Assembly: GCA_023249275.1 (NCBI GenBank)
Contig: JAHFCV010000016.1
Span: 1 to 22,752, forward strand
DNA: 22,752 nt
Direction: 5' to 3'
Origin: Candidatus Methanoperedens sp.
Lineage (GTDB): Archaea > Halobacteriota > Methanosarcinia > Methanosarcinales > Methanoperedenaceae
The notes below the pieces were generated by a model. That model ran no database searches. It worked only from the letters and a program-made list of their open reading frames with translations, and was not told where the DNA came from. Positions 7,619-15,369 of this stretch are shown piece after piece. Numbering within the stretch: position 1 is the first letter of the stretch; the number at the start of each line of letters is the position of its first letter. The position numbers and the translations under genes are program-made.

Positions 7619-8374
7619 ATGCATCAGATTATCAATGATATACTCGGGTCAACAAAAAAGAGAATTCCCCTTACGAGTGATAAAAAAGAGAAAATCACAC
7701 CTAGAAATTTCCAGGATAGTGTAAAAGCCAGGAAACTGCAAAACCTGATTCCTGTAATAGCGGAAGTAAAACCATCTTCTCCAACCAGAGCTATCAGGAA
7801 CGTCACCCCTGAAGACGCAGCCGAAATTGCCAGGCAGATGGAAAAAGGCGGTGCTGCGGCTATATCGGTTCTCACCGAACCGCAATTTTTCAAAGGCAGC
7901 CTGGAAAACCTGGATTCTGTCAGGCAGGCTGTGAGACTTCCTGTGCTGCGAAAGGATTTCATAATAGATAAAGCCCAGATTTGTGAAGCCAGGAGTGATT
8001 TGCTCCTGCTGATAGCGGGTATCCTTGGCAATAAATTGGATGATTTTGTGGATGAAGCTATTTCTTATGGCAGGGAACCTCTTGTTGAAGTGCATAACAA
8101 AAAGGAACTGGAAAACGCCCTCTCCACCCGCACTAATATTATCGGGATTAACAACCGTGACCTCAACACATTAAATGTTGACATTACCACAACCGAAAAG
8201 CTGGCGCCGCTTATAAGCGGCAGGATAATTATAAGTGAAAGCGGAATTACAAGCCCGGATGATGCTGCCCGCATGATAGAAGCGGGCGCTGATGCGGTTC
8301 TTGTGGGAACATCTATTATGCAGGGAAATGTTTACGATAAGACTTACGAGTTAGTACATGCATTGGATAGGTAA
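7619..8374 (+). CDS. trpC: Indole-3-glycerol phosphate synthase
   Basis: The enzyme closes and decarboxylates carboxyphenylamino-deoxyribulose phosphate to indole-3-glycerol phosphate, the step before tryptophan synthase. This 251-aa TIM barrel shows IAEVKPSSP (Glu49, Lys51), SVLTEPQFFKGS, PVLRKDFIID (Lys112), LVEVHN, GINNRDL, ISESGI and ADAVLVGTSIM in the right order. The start is ATG 7619, which has CAGGA 7 nt upstream. An in-frame ATG at 7589 and still earlier codons lie inside the operator and near the predicted transcription start, so they are rejected. trpB follows after 12 nt, and the same AATCAGGATT ribosome-binding context occurs before both genes (7604-7613, 8374-8383). Confidence 0.95.
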   Translation: MHQIINDILGSTKKRIPLTSDKKEKITPRNFQDSVKARKLQNLIPVIAEVKPSSPTRAIRNVTPEDAAEIARQMEKGGAAAISVLTEPQFFKGSLENLDSVRQAVRLPVLRKDFIIDKAQICEARSDLLLLIAGILGNKLDDFVDEAISYGREPLVEVHNKKELENALSTRTNIIGINNRDLNTLNVDITTTEKLAPLISGRIIISESGITSPDDAARMIEAGADAVLVGTSIMQGNVYDKTYELVHALDR

Positions 8375-8386
8375 ATCAGGATTATT

Positions 8387-9574
8387 ATGAAACAGGAACT
8401 TAAATCGACCAAATTCGGAAAATACGGCGGGCAGTTCGTACCTGAAGTATTGATGCCAGCCCTTGAAGAGCTGACTGAACAATATGAAAAATACAAGGAC
8501 GATCCTGTTTTCAATAAGGAATTGGAGCATTATCTCAGGGATTTCGCAGGGCGTCCCTCTCCATTATACCACGCAAAACGGTTGAGCAGGGAATACGGAA
8601 TCAAGATTTACTTAAAACGGGAAGACCTTGTCCACGGCGGCGCCCATAAATTGAATAATACCCTCGGGCAGGCGCTCCTCACCAGATACATGGGTAAAAA
8701 AAGGATTATTGCAGAAACCGGGGCTGGTCAGCACGGTACAGCCTGTGCAATGGCGGGAGCAGCTTTCGGCATCAAGACTGAGATATACATGGGCGCCAAG
8801 GATACGGTGCGCCAGCGTATGAACGTTTACAGGATGGAATTGATGGGCGCAAAAGTCATACCCGTAAAAAGCGGCTCGCAGACGTTGAAAGACGCCATCA
8901 ACGAGGCGATGCGCGCCTGGGTCTCCAGCGTTGAGACCACGCATTATATGATTGGTTCGGTAGTCGGTCCGCATCCATATCCTGTCATGGTTCGCGACTT
9001 CCAGAGCGTCATAGGAAAAGAGGTGCGCGAGCAGATAATGGAAAAAGAAGGAATATTCCCGGATTCGATTGTGGCGTGCACGGGCGGAGGCAGCAATGCC
9101 ATGGGGATTTTTTATCCATTCATTGAAGACGATGTTGACCTTTTTGCAGTGGAAGCGGGCGGAAGCGGGATGAAAGTTACAGACAAAGAAGCGCTCCACT
9201 CCGCCACCTTATGCGCGGGTGAAGAGGGCGTGCTTCACGGCATGCACACCAAAGTGCTGCAAAATAAGTACGGGCAGATACTTGAATCAAGCTCCATAGC
9301 GGCAGGTCTGGATTATGCAGGCGTGGGTCCTGAACTTGCGTATCTTGCGGATATCGGGAGAATCAAGCCACGCAATTCCATGGACAGCGAGGCGCTTGGG
9401 GCGTTCCATGACCTGTGCAGGTTTGAGGGCATAATCCCGGCGCTTGAATCTTCTCATGCCCTGGCGTATGTCAAGAAAGCCGCCGCAACAGGTGAACTGG
9501 GCGATGTCGTGGTGATAAACATTTCAGGACGGGGCGATAAAGACCTTGAAACAGTGCTGGGGATGGGAAAATGA
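8387..9574 (+). CDS. trpB: Tryptophan synthase beta chain
   Basis: This is a 395-aa PLP enzyme that condenses indole with serine to tryptophan. The N-terminal KFGKYGGQFVPE is typical of TrpB1, the form that partners TrpA, rather than the longer TrpB2. The PLP lysine is Lys88 in HGGAHKLNN. AETGAGQHGTA (~109-119) holds catalytic Glu110, and CTGGGSNAMG forms the PLP phosphate loop. Length is normal. The stop overlaps the trpA start (ATGA, 9571-9574), giving coupled synthesis of the two subunits of one complex. Confidence 0.97.
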   Translation: MKQELKSTKFGKYGGQFVPEVLMPALEELTEQYEKYKDDPVFNKELEHYLRDFAGRPSPLYHAKRLSREYGIKIYLKREDLVHGGAHKLNNTLGQALLTRYMGKKRIIAETGAGQHGTACAMAGAAFGIKTEIYMGAKDTVRQRMNVYRMELMGAKVIPVKSGSQTLKDAINEAMRAWVSSVETTHYMIGSVVGPHPYPVMVRDFQSVIGKEVREQIMEKEGIFPDSIVACTGGGSNAMGIFYPFIEDDVDLFAVEAGGSGMKVTDKEALHSATLCAGEEGVLHGMHTKVLQNKYGQILESSSIAAGLDYAGVGPELAYLADIGRIKPRNSMDSEALGAFHDLCRFEGIIPALESSHALAYVKKAAATGELGDVVVINISGRGDKDLETVLGMGK

Positions 9575-10356
9575 AGATTGCTGATAAGTTTAATGATCTA
9601 AAAAAGAAAAAAGAGGGCGCTTTGATTGCCTATATCTGCGCGGGCGACCCCACGCCTGAAGCTACAAAAGAGTATGTGACCGCGCTTGTAAGAGGCGGGG
9701 TTGATGTTATTGAACTCGGGCTTCCTTTCTCAGACCCTGTGGCTGATGGTCCCACAATCCAGGCTGGAATTGAGCGGGCGCTAAACGGCGGGATGACGCC
9801 TGATATTTATTTTAAGACAGTAGGGTCTCTTCGGCTTCATATCCCTCTTGTGGTAATGACCTATTATAACCTCATATTCAAAAGAGGGCTTGAGAAATTC
9901 GTAAAAGACTGCGTAGCATCCGGAATTTCAGGTATTATTGTTCCCGACCTTCCTGTTGAAGAAGTGGGGGAACTTGCGGGTTTCTGTAATCAATATGATA
10001 TTGATCTTATTTTCCTTGTGGCTCCTACAACGACTGAATCCAGGATGAAACGGATACTGGCAGAGGGAAGGGGTTTTATCTACCTTGTGGCGCGGCTGGG
10101 TGTGACCGGTGCGAGGTCTGATATTGCAAACTCGACGCGCGAATTAATTAAAAGAGTAAAGACCACTACGCCTAAAGCCGTCGGATTCGGGATATCGAAT
10201 GGCAGGCAGGCTGCTGAAATAATCGGCGCAGGTGCGGATGGGGTTATTGTGGGGTCTGCGTTTGTGGATATTATCGCAGGCGGGAAAGATGCGGCAGGGA
10301 AGCTTGAGGCGCTGGCGAGGGAGTTGAAAGAGGGGGTAAGGGATGCGCGGGGATAG
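9571..10356 (+). CDS. trpA: Tryptophan synthase alpha chain
   Basis: The 261-aa TIM-barrel subunit cleaves indole-3-glycerol phosphate to indole, which is channelled to TrpB. Catalytic Glu48 and Asp59 sit in IELGLPFSDPVADGP. Further family segments are VVMTYYNLIFKRG, GIIVPDLPVEE, VARLGVTGARSDI and GFGISNGRQA. The ATG overlaps the trpB stop by 4 nt. This is the last gene of the cluster; trpD, trpE, trpF and trpG are not in the window. The stop is 29 nt from the end of a convergent gene. Confidence 0.96.
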   Translation: MKIADKFNDLKKKKEGALIAYICAGDPTPEATKEYVTALVRGGVDVIELGLPFSDPVADGPTIQAGIERALNGGMTPDIYFKTVGSLRLHIPLVVMTYYNLIFKRGLEKFVKDCVASGISGIIVPDLPVEEVGELAGFCNQYDIDLIFLVAPTTTESRMKRILAEGRGFIYLVARLGVTGARSDIANSTRELIKRVKTTTPKAVGFGISNGRQAAEIIGAGADGVIVGSAFVDIIAGGKDAAGKLEALARELKEGVRDARG

Positions 10357-10385
10357 GTTGCAAAATGTCGTAACCAGCCATAATT

Positions 10386-11327
10386 TCACCAAACCCCATC
10401 AGAATTCATCTCCCCGATTTCCCAGCCCAGATATTCCCTTATGATAACATACGCCATCTCAGGCGGTATCGCCCCGACCTCTGTACATATCAGGTCAACA
10501 TACTCTCGCGGCGTCACATCGAACGCCGGGTTCTTAACGCTCACGTTTGAAAATTCACGCAGCTTTTCCCTGCTAATGACCTCGCCGCTGTCCCGCTCCT
10601 CTATCTCAACAAGCTCGCCCAATATCGTTCGTGGGCTGAATTTGTATGTCTCGGCTGCGATTATCACATTCTTCCTTGATTCATGAGCCGCCAGCGCCAG
10701 TTGGGACGTACCTATCTTATTGATGACCGAACCATTGGCTGTTATGGCATCGGCTCCCATAACCACAAGGTCAACATCCTTCATGAAATAGCGAACCGCA
10801 GAGTCCACTATCAGCGAAGTGGTAATTCCCAAAGAATCAAGCTGTTTTATCGTAATAAGCCCCTGCATCCTCGGTCGCGATTCCGTAGCTATGACACTGA
10901 TATTTTTCCCCTGAGCATGAGCAGCAGCCATAATCGAGATAGCAGCAGACGAATTGCAGTGCGTCATTATGGTATCCCCGTCGCGCACCCTTCGAGTGCC
11001 TATCTCGCCAATCCTCTTCACTGCATTCTCGGAATTGTTGATAAACTCATCAGCCAGTTTCTTTATGCTTGATTTTGCCTCACCCACGGTTTCACCCTCA
11101 TACCGCATCACAGCCCTGACCGCATTCGGCAAGGATACTGCCGTGGGGCGCGTGCTCGCAAGCAGCCCGGCAGCGTATTTCATCTTTTTATTAAACTCAC
11201 CAATGTCTTTTGGTGCAATCCGTCCCGCATAATCACGAAGCTCTGCCGCTGCCCCCCGCGCAATCCTTCCCGCGCCCCGTATCTCCATGCTTTTTATCTT
11301 CCGTGCCGTTTCTTTAAGCTGCCTCAT
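10386..11327 (-). CDS. Ribose-1,5-bisphosphate isomerase
   Basis: The protein (313 aa) belongs to the eIF2B-alpha/MTNA fold and matches the archaeal R15P isomerase group, formerly annotated aIF2B. That enzyme converts ribose 1,5-bisphosphate to ribulose 1,5-bisphosphate in the AMP/RubisCO III pathway. Visible marks are IRGAGRIARGAA (16-27), STRPTAVSLPNAV (58-70), THCNS with Cys124, ESRPRMQG, and MGADAITANGSVINKIGTSQ with Asp193. Cys and Asp at these sites are the catalytic pair known for the family. The ATG overlaps the cobQ stop (ATGA) and follows a GGAGGG ribosome binding site, so it is translated with cobQ. RubisCO itself is not in the window. Confidence 0.88.
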   Translation of the reverse strand: MRQLKETARKIKSMEIRGAGRIARGAAAELRDYAGRIAPKDIGEFNKKMKYAAGLLASTRPTAVSLPNAVRAVMRYEGETVGEAKSSIKKLADEFINNSENAVKRIGEIGTRRVRDGDTIMTHCNSSAAISIMAAAHAQGKNISVIATESRPRMQGLITIKQLDSLGITTSLIVDSAVRYFMKDVDLVVMGADAITANGSVINKIGTSQLALAAHESRKNVIIAAETYKFSPRTILGELVEIEERDSGEVISREKLREFSNVSVKNPAFDVTPREYVDLICTEVGAIPPEMAYVIIREYLGWEIGEMNSDGVW

Positions 11328-12775
11328 TGTCCCTCCAGCATCCTGTGTATAGAATCCATATCCAGATTAGCCTCAACGAATCCCGCAAGTTCCTCTATGC
11401 CGTCGCTATGGTTTCCGCCATTGTAAGTTAGTCCCCTGCGTTTATATAAATAGCCCATGAAAGAATTCCGTATGTTTTCATTTTCAAATAGCCCGTGAAG
11501 ATATGTCCCGATCACAAGCCCGTTTTCACTCACGCTTCCGTCATCACCAAAAGCGGCTTCTCCTCCCTCGGTATTACCCATGTGTATCTCATATCCTGTC
11601 ACTTTTTCGCCTTTTATCGCTCCAAGAATCTCCCCATCTCCCGTAACGAATTTTTCAACCTGTTTAGTCTGCTTCTCATACCTGCCGAATCGCGTGGTAA
11701 CATCGAGAAGACCCAGCCCTTTAATCAAACACGCGCCGCCCGTTCCTTCAATCCCGCTGTCCGTTATTTCCTCACCCAGCATCTGGTAGCCCCCGCAAAT
11801 CCCGAAAACCGGTGTCCCTTTTCCCGCTTCTGTAATTATTTTTTTATCCATTCCCTTTGACCTCAGTTCTTTCAGGTCGTCTATGGTGTTTTTCGTCCCT
11901 GGCAATATTATGGCATCGGGCTCATCCAATTCATCATCCGGTTCAACATACCTGACGTCAGCGTAATGTTCAAGTGGTTCAAAATCCGTGAAGTTCGAGA
12001 TATGGGGCAGTCTTATCACTGCAATCCTGACCGGATGACCGTTTTGGGTTTTGTCTTTTATTGAAACGGAATCCTCGGATGGGACTCTCATATCCGTGTA
12101 CGGGATAACGCCAAGAACGGGAAGTCCTGTGAGTTCTTCAAGCTGTTTCAGTCCGGGTTCAAGGAGTTTCATATCGCCCCTGAATTTGTTTATAATTATC
12201 CCGCGAACAAGCGGTCTTACATCAGGAGGAAGCAACTGTAAAGTGCCATAGATACTTGCAAACACGCCGCCGCGCTCGATATCCCCCACAAGTATTACCG
12301 GGGGCTTAACCAGCCGCGCCATTCCGATATTCACAATATCGCGATTATAAAGGTTGATTTCCGCGGCGCCGCCCGCTCCTTCAATTATTATTACTTCGTA
12401 TGCGCGTGCAAGTCGCCTATACGCCTCTCCAACTATGGACATTATTCCCTCGATTGAATCGTAGTATTCGCCGGCTTCCTTGTCCGCATAAGGTTTTCCG
12501 AGAATAATCACCTGCGAGATATGAGAGCCTTTAGGTTTTAAAAGAACCGGATTCATGTCTGCGGATGGCTCGATGCCTGCGGCTTTTGCCTGTATTGCCT
12601 GCGCAATCCCGATCTCGCTGCCGTCGTTTGTTACCCAGGAGTTAAGGCTCATATTCTGCGCCTTAAAAGGAGCCACATTATATTTTTTTGAGAGAATCCG
12701 ACAAAGTGCGGTTACCAGTATGCTTTTCCCCACATGCGACCCTGTCCCGAATACCATGAGGTTCCTTGCCGTCAT
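11324..12775 (-). CDS. cobQ: Cobyric acid synthase (glutamine-hydrolysing)
   Basis: CobQ/CbiP amidates four carboxylates of adenosylcobyrinate a,c-diamide using glutamine and ATP, a step in cobalamin/corrinoid synthesis. I choose ATG at 12775, which overlaps the previous gene's TGA and gives 483 aa starting MTARNLMVFGTGSHVGKS with the P-loop at ~10-18. An upstream in-frame ATG would add 10 unlikely residues. NLYNRDIVNI and ILVGDIERGGVFAS follow. The C-terminal class I glutaminase domain shows Cys327 (PVFGICGGYQML) and His427 (GTYLHGLF). Corrinoid synthesis fits a methanogen-type metabolism that needs cobamide methyltransferases. Confidence 0.95.
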   Translation of the reverse strand: MTARNLMVFGTGSHVGKSILVTALCRILSKKYNVAPFKAQNMSLNSWVTNDGSEIGIAQAIQAKAAGIEPSADMNPVLLKPKGSHISQVIILGKPYADKEAGEYYDSIEGIMSIVGEAYRRLARAYEVIIIEGAGGAAEINLYNRDIVNIGMARLVKPPVILVGDIERGGVFASIYGTLQLLPPDVRPLVRGIIINKFRGDMKLLEPGLKQLEELTGLPVLGVIPYTDMRVPSEDSVSIKDKTQNGHPVRIAVIRLPHISNFTDFEPLEHYADVRYVEPDDELDEPDAIILPGTKNTIDDLKELRSKGMDKKIITEAGKGTPVFGICGGYQMLGEEITDSGIEGTGGACLIKGLGLLDVTTRFGRYEKQTKQVEKFVTGDGEILGAIKGEKVTGYEIHMGNTEGGEAAFGDDGSVSENGLVIGTYLHGLFENENIRNSFMGYLYKRRGLTYNGGNHSDGIEELAGFVEANLDMDSIHRMLEGQ

Positions 12776-13275
12776 ATCCCCCGCCACTTCCTGTAAGCCA
12801 CACACATACCTGCCAGAAATACAAACACCATTGCGCCTGTGCCTATACTGTCAGATATATAGCCGTATGCGGTTTCCCATCCTGCGCCGTACTCCCTGAA
12901 ACCATAGTCCAATGTCCACAGTAATTCATTTGTTTTACTCATCGCAAGGCTTGCATCCACAAATGCCATCCCGTTATGTACGGGGTAGAAAAGCGCCACA
13001 CCCCCGCCGAACATATCCAGTACCACATGGGATGCGATATAGACCGATGCGATGATGAATATCGTCCTGTATTCTTTAATCACCAAGCCAAAAAGAAGCA
13101 GCATCAATGGGATAAAAATATTGTGAAGCAGCGCCCTGTGCTGGGTCGCAAAAGTGTCAAAATCAGGTATGACCGCAAGTGGTAAGAGGAGAAGGATATA
13201 TTTTTGAGTCTCTTTCTTGCTCACAATTAATAGCGCCAGCAGCGGGACGATTAAATGTATAGGCCAGTCAGGCAT
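12772..13275 (-). CDS. YdjM/DUF457-like membrane-bound metal-dependent hydrolase
   Basis: The small integral membrane protein (167 aa) has about four hydrophobic segments (~5-18, 26-35, 53-82, 145-160). Conserved polar motifs at the membrane are VIPDFD (~36-41), HRALLHNIF (~46-54) and SHVVLDMFGGGVALFYP (~83-99). These Asp/His clusters are the putative metal ligands of the YdjM/DUF457 family, whose substrate is not established. Its ATG is one base from the gfcR stop and its TGA overlaps the cobQ start, so it is a full member of this operon. Why it sits with a PRTase-like regulator and cobQ is unclear. Confidence 0.8.
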   Translation of the reverse strand: MPDWPIHLIVPLLALLIVSKKETQKYILLLLPLAVIPDFDTFATQHRALLHNIFIPLMLLLFGLVIKEYRTIFIIASVYIASHVVLDMFGGGVALFYPVHNGMAFVDASLAMSKTNELLWTLDYGFREYGAGWETAYGYISDSIGTGAMVFVFLAGMCVAYRKWRGI

Positions 13276-13276
13276 G

Positions 13277-13903
13277 TTATTCGATTTTATCCACCCTGGT
13301 TACACGCAATAACGCATTGAGGGGAACGCCTGAAATATCATCAATACCTTTCTTGTCTATCAGTACGGCGATGGCTAATGGTTTGGCTCCCAGTCCCTCA
13401 AGAACAGCCACGGCTTCGGAAAGTGTCGTGCCTGATGTTACCACGTCATCTATAAGGACGCAGTTCTTTCCCTCCACCTGCGCGAAGTTCTGGCTGATGG
13501 TTCCTTTCATTCCCTTTGATTCCGGCTCCCATTTCTGCTTATTCGGATGATATGTGGAAAATTCGCATCCAAGTTCGTCTGCTACCATGTTTGCCAGCGG
13601 TATGCCACTAAGAGCAACGCCCACGACCACATCTATGCACTGCTCCGAATCATCAAGGCAGTCAATAATCATATCTGTCAGCGCACCAGCAATCAACCTC
13701 TGCCTTGTGGAACTCCTGCCGATGTTGCTCCAGTCAATGTAAATATCCTTGGGCGCCTGCGCAACATCTCCTTTTTTTACATGGGTGAGAAGCCATGTGG
13801 CAGTTTCACGGGAAACGTTTAGCTCGTCTGCGATTTGACCTGTTAAAAGCCCAGCCGCTTGAAGTTCAAGGGCTTTTTGAGTAAGTTCATCGATTGTTTT
13901 CAT
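13277..13903 (-). CDS. gfcR: GfcR-type phosphoribosyltransferase-like transcriptional regulator
   Basis: The 208-aa protein combines an N-terminal helix-turn-helix (~16-40, GLLTGQIADELNVSRETATWLL) with a PRTase domain carrying the PRPP-binding VLIDDVVTSGTTL (149-161). This matches GfcR, an orotate-phosphoribosyltransferase-like regulator shown in haloarchaea to control sugar metabolism genes. I choose ATG at 13903 because GGGTGA lies 5 nt upstream and the TATA box at 13944-13952 predicts transcription start near 13920. A longer frame from 14026 would start upstream of that promoter. It is the first gene of a four-gene minus-strand operon. An actual OPRTase role is less likely given the HTH. 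Confidence 0.85.
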   Translation of the reverse strand: MKTIDELTQKALELQAAGLLTGQIADELNVSRETATWLLTHVKKGDVAQAPKDIYIDWSNIGRSSTRQRLIAGALTDMIIDCLDDSEQCIDVVVGVALSGIPLANMVADELGCEFSTYHPNKQKWEPESKGMKGTISQNFAQVEGKNCVLIDDVVTSGTTLSEAVAVLEGLGAKPLAIAVLIDKKGIDDISGVPLNALLRVTRVDKIE

Positions 13904-13943
13904 AATAATCACCCGGAATAATAACAATACTACTTTTTCTTTG

Positions 13944-13952
13944 TATTTAATA
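13944..13952 (-). promoter_or_regulatory. TATA box of the gfcR-cobQ-R15Pi operon
   Basis: Read on the minus strand, the site is TATTAAATA, about 41 nt before the gfcR ATG. It predicts a ~17-nt leader holding the GGGTGA ribosome binding site, which supports the short start. Confidence 0.5.
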
Positions 13953-13996
13953 CGTTCTTCGATTATGGGTTGAATTATTGGTTTTTCCAGGCATAA

Positions 13997-14085
13997 CCAG
14001 CTTTGCACTTGAAGTCGCACTTGCACCTAAAGTCTGTAGTCTGCCCTAAAGTAGCTCAAAAACGTCACATTGGGTGCAAAGCTGG
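13997..14085. repeat. Compound repeat: 12-bp inverted repeat around degenerate TTGCAC-YTRAAGT units
   Basis: CCAGCTTTGCAC (13997-14008) and GTGCAAAGCTGG (14074-14085) are perfect inverted arms. Between them lie degenerate units: GCACTTGAAGTC (14005-14016), TTGCACCTAAAGT (14021-14033) and CCTAAAGTAGCTC (14045-14057). Close relatives of these units occur again at 14576-14615, on the other side of the small gene 14128-14511. The rest of the 224-nt gap holds the gfcR promoter and nothing else I recognise. Confidence 0.75.
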
Positions 14086-14127
14086 ATGAGCTTTCCGAAA
14101 AAAGAAAAACCCAAAAACAGAAAACAG

Positions 14128-14511
14128 TTAATTGACTTTTACTTTCTGCATATCCAGCCAAATCCAACCCAATTTCATTCGGTCATAAAATGAGACTTGA
14201 TTATTTTGAATATACTCAGAACTTATTTGATAAATCACACTCAAGTCGTTTTGTGAGGGGTATAGATAATATTCTGGACTTTGAATATAAGTTTGATTAA
14301 GAGTTATTGTATCTGATGTTGTTGTTATTGAATACCAATTGCTGGTTGAGGGGTCGAGAACCATTGCACTTGTAAATGGCACAAACCGTGTTGATATTTG
14401 ATATGTTCCTTGGAACTGTGAGAGTGATAACTGTGGTTGTCCATAAGCGAGAGCTGTTGTTGACAGAAACAATATTGCCAAAATTATAGATATTTTGTTT
14501 TTACAATTCAT
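14128..14511 (-). CDS. Small secreted protein, unknown
   Basis: I do not recognise this 127-aa protein. Residues 1-24 form a signal peptide (MNCKNKISIILAILFLSTTALA) with likely cleavage around Ala22-Gly24. The mature part is short, rich in Ser/Thr/Gln/Tyr and predicted beta strands, with no cysteine and no membrane anchor. The gene is A/T-rich compared with its neighbours. A TATA-like site (minus strand TTTAAATAAA, 14547-14556) gives a leader of only ~10 nt. It is monocistronic and bracketed by related repeats on both sides, which suggests a separately acquired unit. Confidence 0.6.
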   Translation of the reverse strand: MNCKNKISIILAILFLSTTALAYGQPQLSLSQFQGTYQISTRFVPFTSAMVLDPSTSNWYSITTTSDTITLNQTYIQSPEYYLYPSQNDLSVIYQISSEYIQNNQVSFYDRMKLGWIWLDMQKVKVN

Positions 14512-14575
14512 GATTTTACTCTTTATGATTAAATGTTGTTTTTTGCTTTATTTAAAGGTTCTCTTTCTATTGGAT

Positions 14576-14615
14576 TTGCACCTAAAGTAGCTTAAAAATT
14601 GTACTTTAAGTGCAA
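14576..14615. repeat. 13-bp inverted repeat related to the 13997-14085 repeats
   Basis: TTGCACCTAAAGT (14576-14588) and ACTTTAAGTGCAA (14603-14615) pair at 12 of 13 positions around a 14-nt loop. The left arm is identical to 14021-14033, and CCTAAAGTAGCTYAAAAA at 14581-14598 repeats 14045-14062 with one mismatch. The repeat lies upstream of the dsbA-like gene promoter (TATA at 14634-14642). Confidence 0.75.
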
Positions 14616-14667
14616 CGCTGACATAACCGCAATAGATATAACATAAAAACTCCTTAAACCCTAACTC

Positions 14668-15369
14668 ATGGCAAAGAAGAAGCATACACCCCCTCCTCCT
14701 AAAAAGTCAAACCTTACTTTAGTATATGCAGGACTGGCAGTGCTTGTTATAGCAGCGCTGGTAATATATTCCTCTTCGCCTGCAACCGAAACGCCGCCGG
14801 AGAAATTGCCGACAGCCGGAAAATACGTGAAACTCGACAAGCCAGGCACCTATGAGCCGGGAAAAGTAAAAATAACCGAGTTTTTAAAATTCAATTGCGG
14901 TCATTGTTATGCGCTTAATTCACAGCTTCCGGCTCTTAAGAAAAAATACGGGGACAACCTGAGTATCACGTACAAACCGATGCTGTGGAGGTCGGTGCCT
15001 CAAGACCAGGGATTCAGGAAAAGCATAGAAGCATACATCATAGCCAATAGGAGTGAAAAAGGCGGGGAGATGAAGGATGCCCTGTTCAAGGCAATGTTTG
15101 TTGATAAGAAAGACCTGACAAGCGAGATTGTGCTAGCGGATATCGGAAGAAGCGTTGGGCTTGGGGAAGAATTTAGTGCGGCATTGAAAAACGGTGCTGC
15201 AAAGGACGAGGCTGAAGCGAATATAAGGCTTGCTGAAAGCTTCCAGGTGGATGAAACGCCAACGATAGTCATAAACGGAAACCTGAAAGTAACTCCCAGC
15301 ATGACAAATGAAGATACGGCTGCGATGACAGGAAATCTGGATGCTATTATCGGTTCGCTTCTTAGCTAA
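14668..15369 (+). CDS. Membrane-anchored DsbA/thioredoxin-fold protein (CGHC)
   Basis: The 233-aa protein has a basic, Pro-rich start, one membrane anchor (~17-34) and a thioredoxin-fold domain facing outside. The active site is FNCGHC (Cys77, Cys80), and ETPTIVING carries the conserved cis-Pro198. A helical insertion between them (~110-190) is as in DsbA-like proteins. CGHC is the PDI-type dipeptide, more usual for isomerase or oxidase roles than the reducing CGPC. A TATA box at 14634-14642 puts transcription start almost at the ATG, so the mRNA is probably leaderless. It faces a thioredoxin-CcdA gene with overlapping stops. A role in disulfide handling of exported proteins or cytochrome maturation is inferred. 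Confidence 0.85.
   Translation: MAKKKHTPPPPKKSNLTLVYAGLAVLVIAALVIYSSSPATETPPEKLPTAGKYVKLDKPGTYEPGKVKITEFLKFNCGHCYALNSQLPALKKKYGDNLSITYKPMLWRSVPQDQGFRKSIEAYIIANRSEKGGEMKDALFKAMFVDKKDLTSEIVLADIGRSVGLGEEFSAALKNGAAKDEAEANIRLAESFQVDETPTIVINGNLKVTPSMTNEDTAAMTGNLDAIIGSLLS

Noticed and set aside
10683..11072. Plus-strand open frame opposite the R15P isomerase gene
   Set aside because: It is a shadow of a well-conserved minus-strand gene, with no family resemblance or ribosome binding site.
13904..14026. Longer gfcR start adding 41 residues
   Set aside because: It begins upstream of the TATA box and of the ribosome binding site at the 13903 start, and the extra residues do not resemble the family.
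13997..14085. CRISPR-like short repeats
   Set aside because: Units are degenerate, unequal in length and only about three in number, with no regular spacers and no cas genes nearby.
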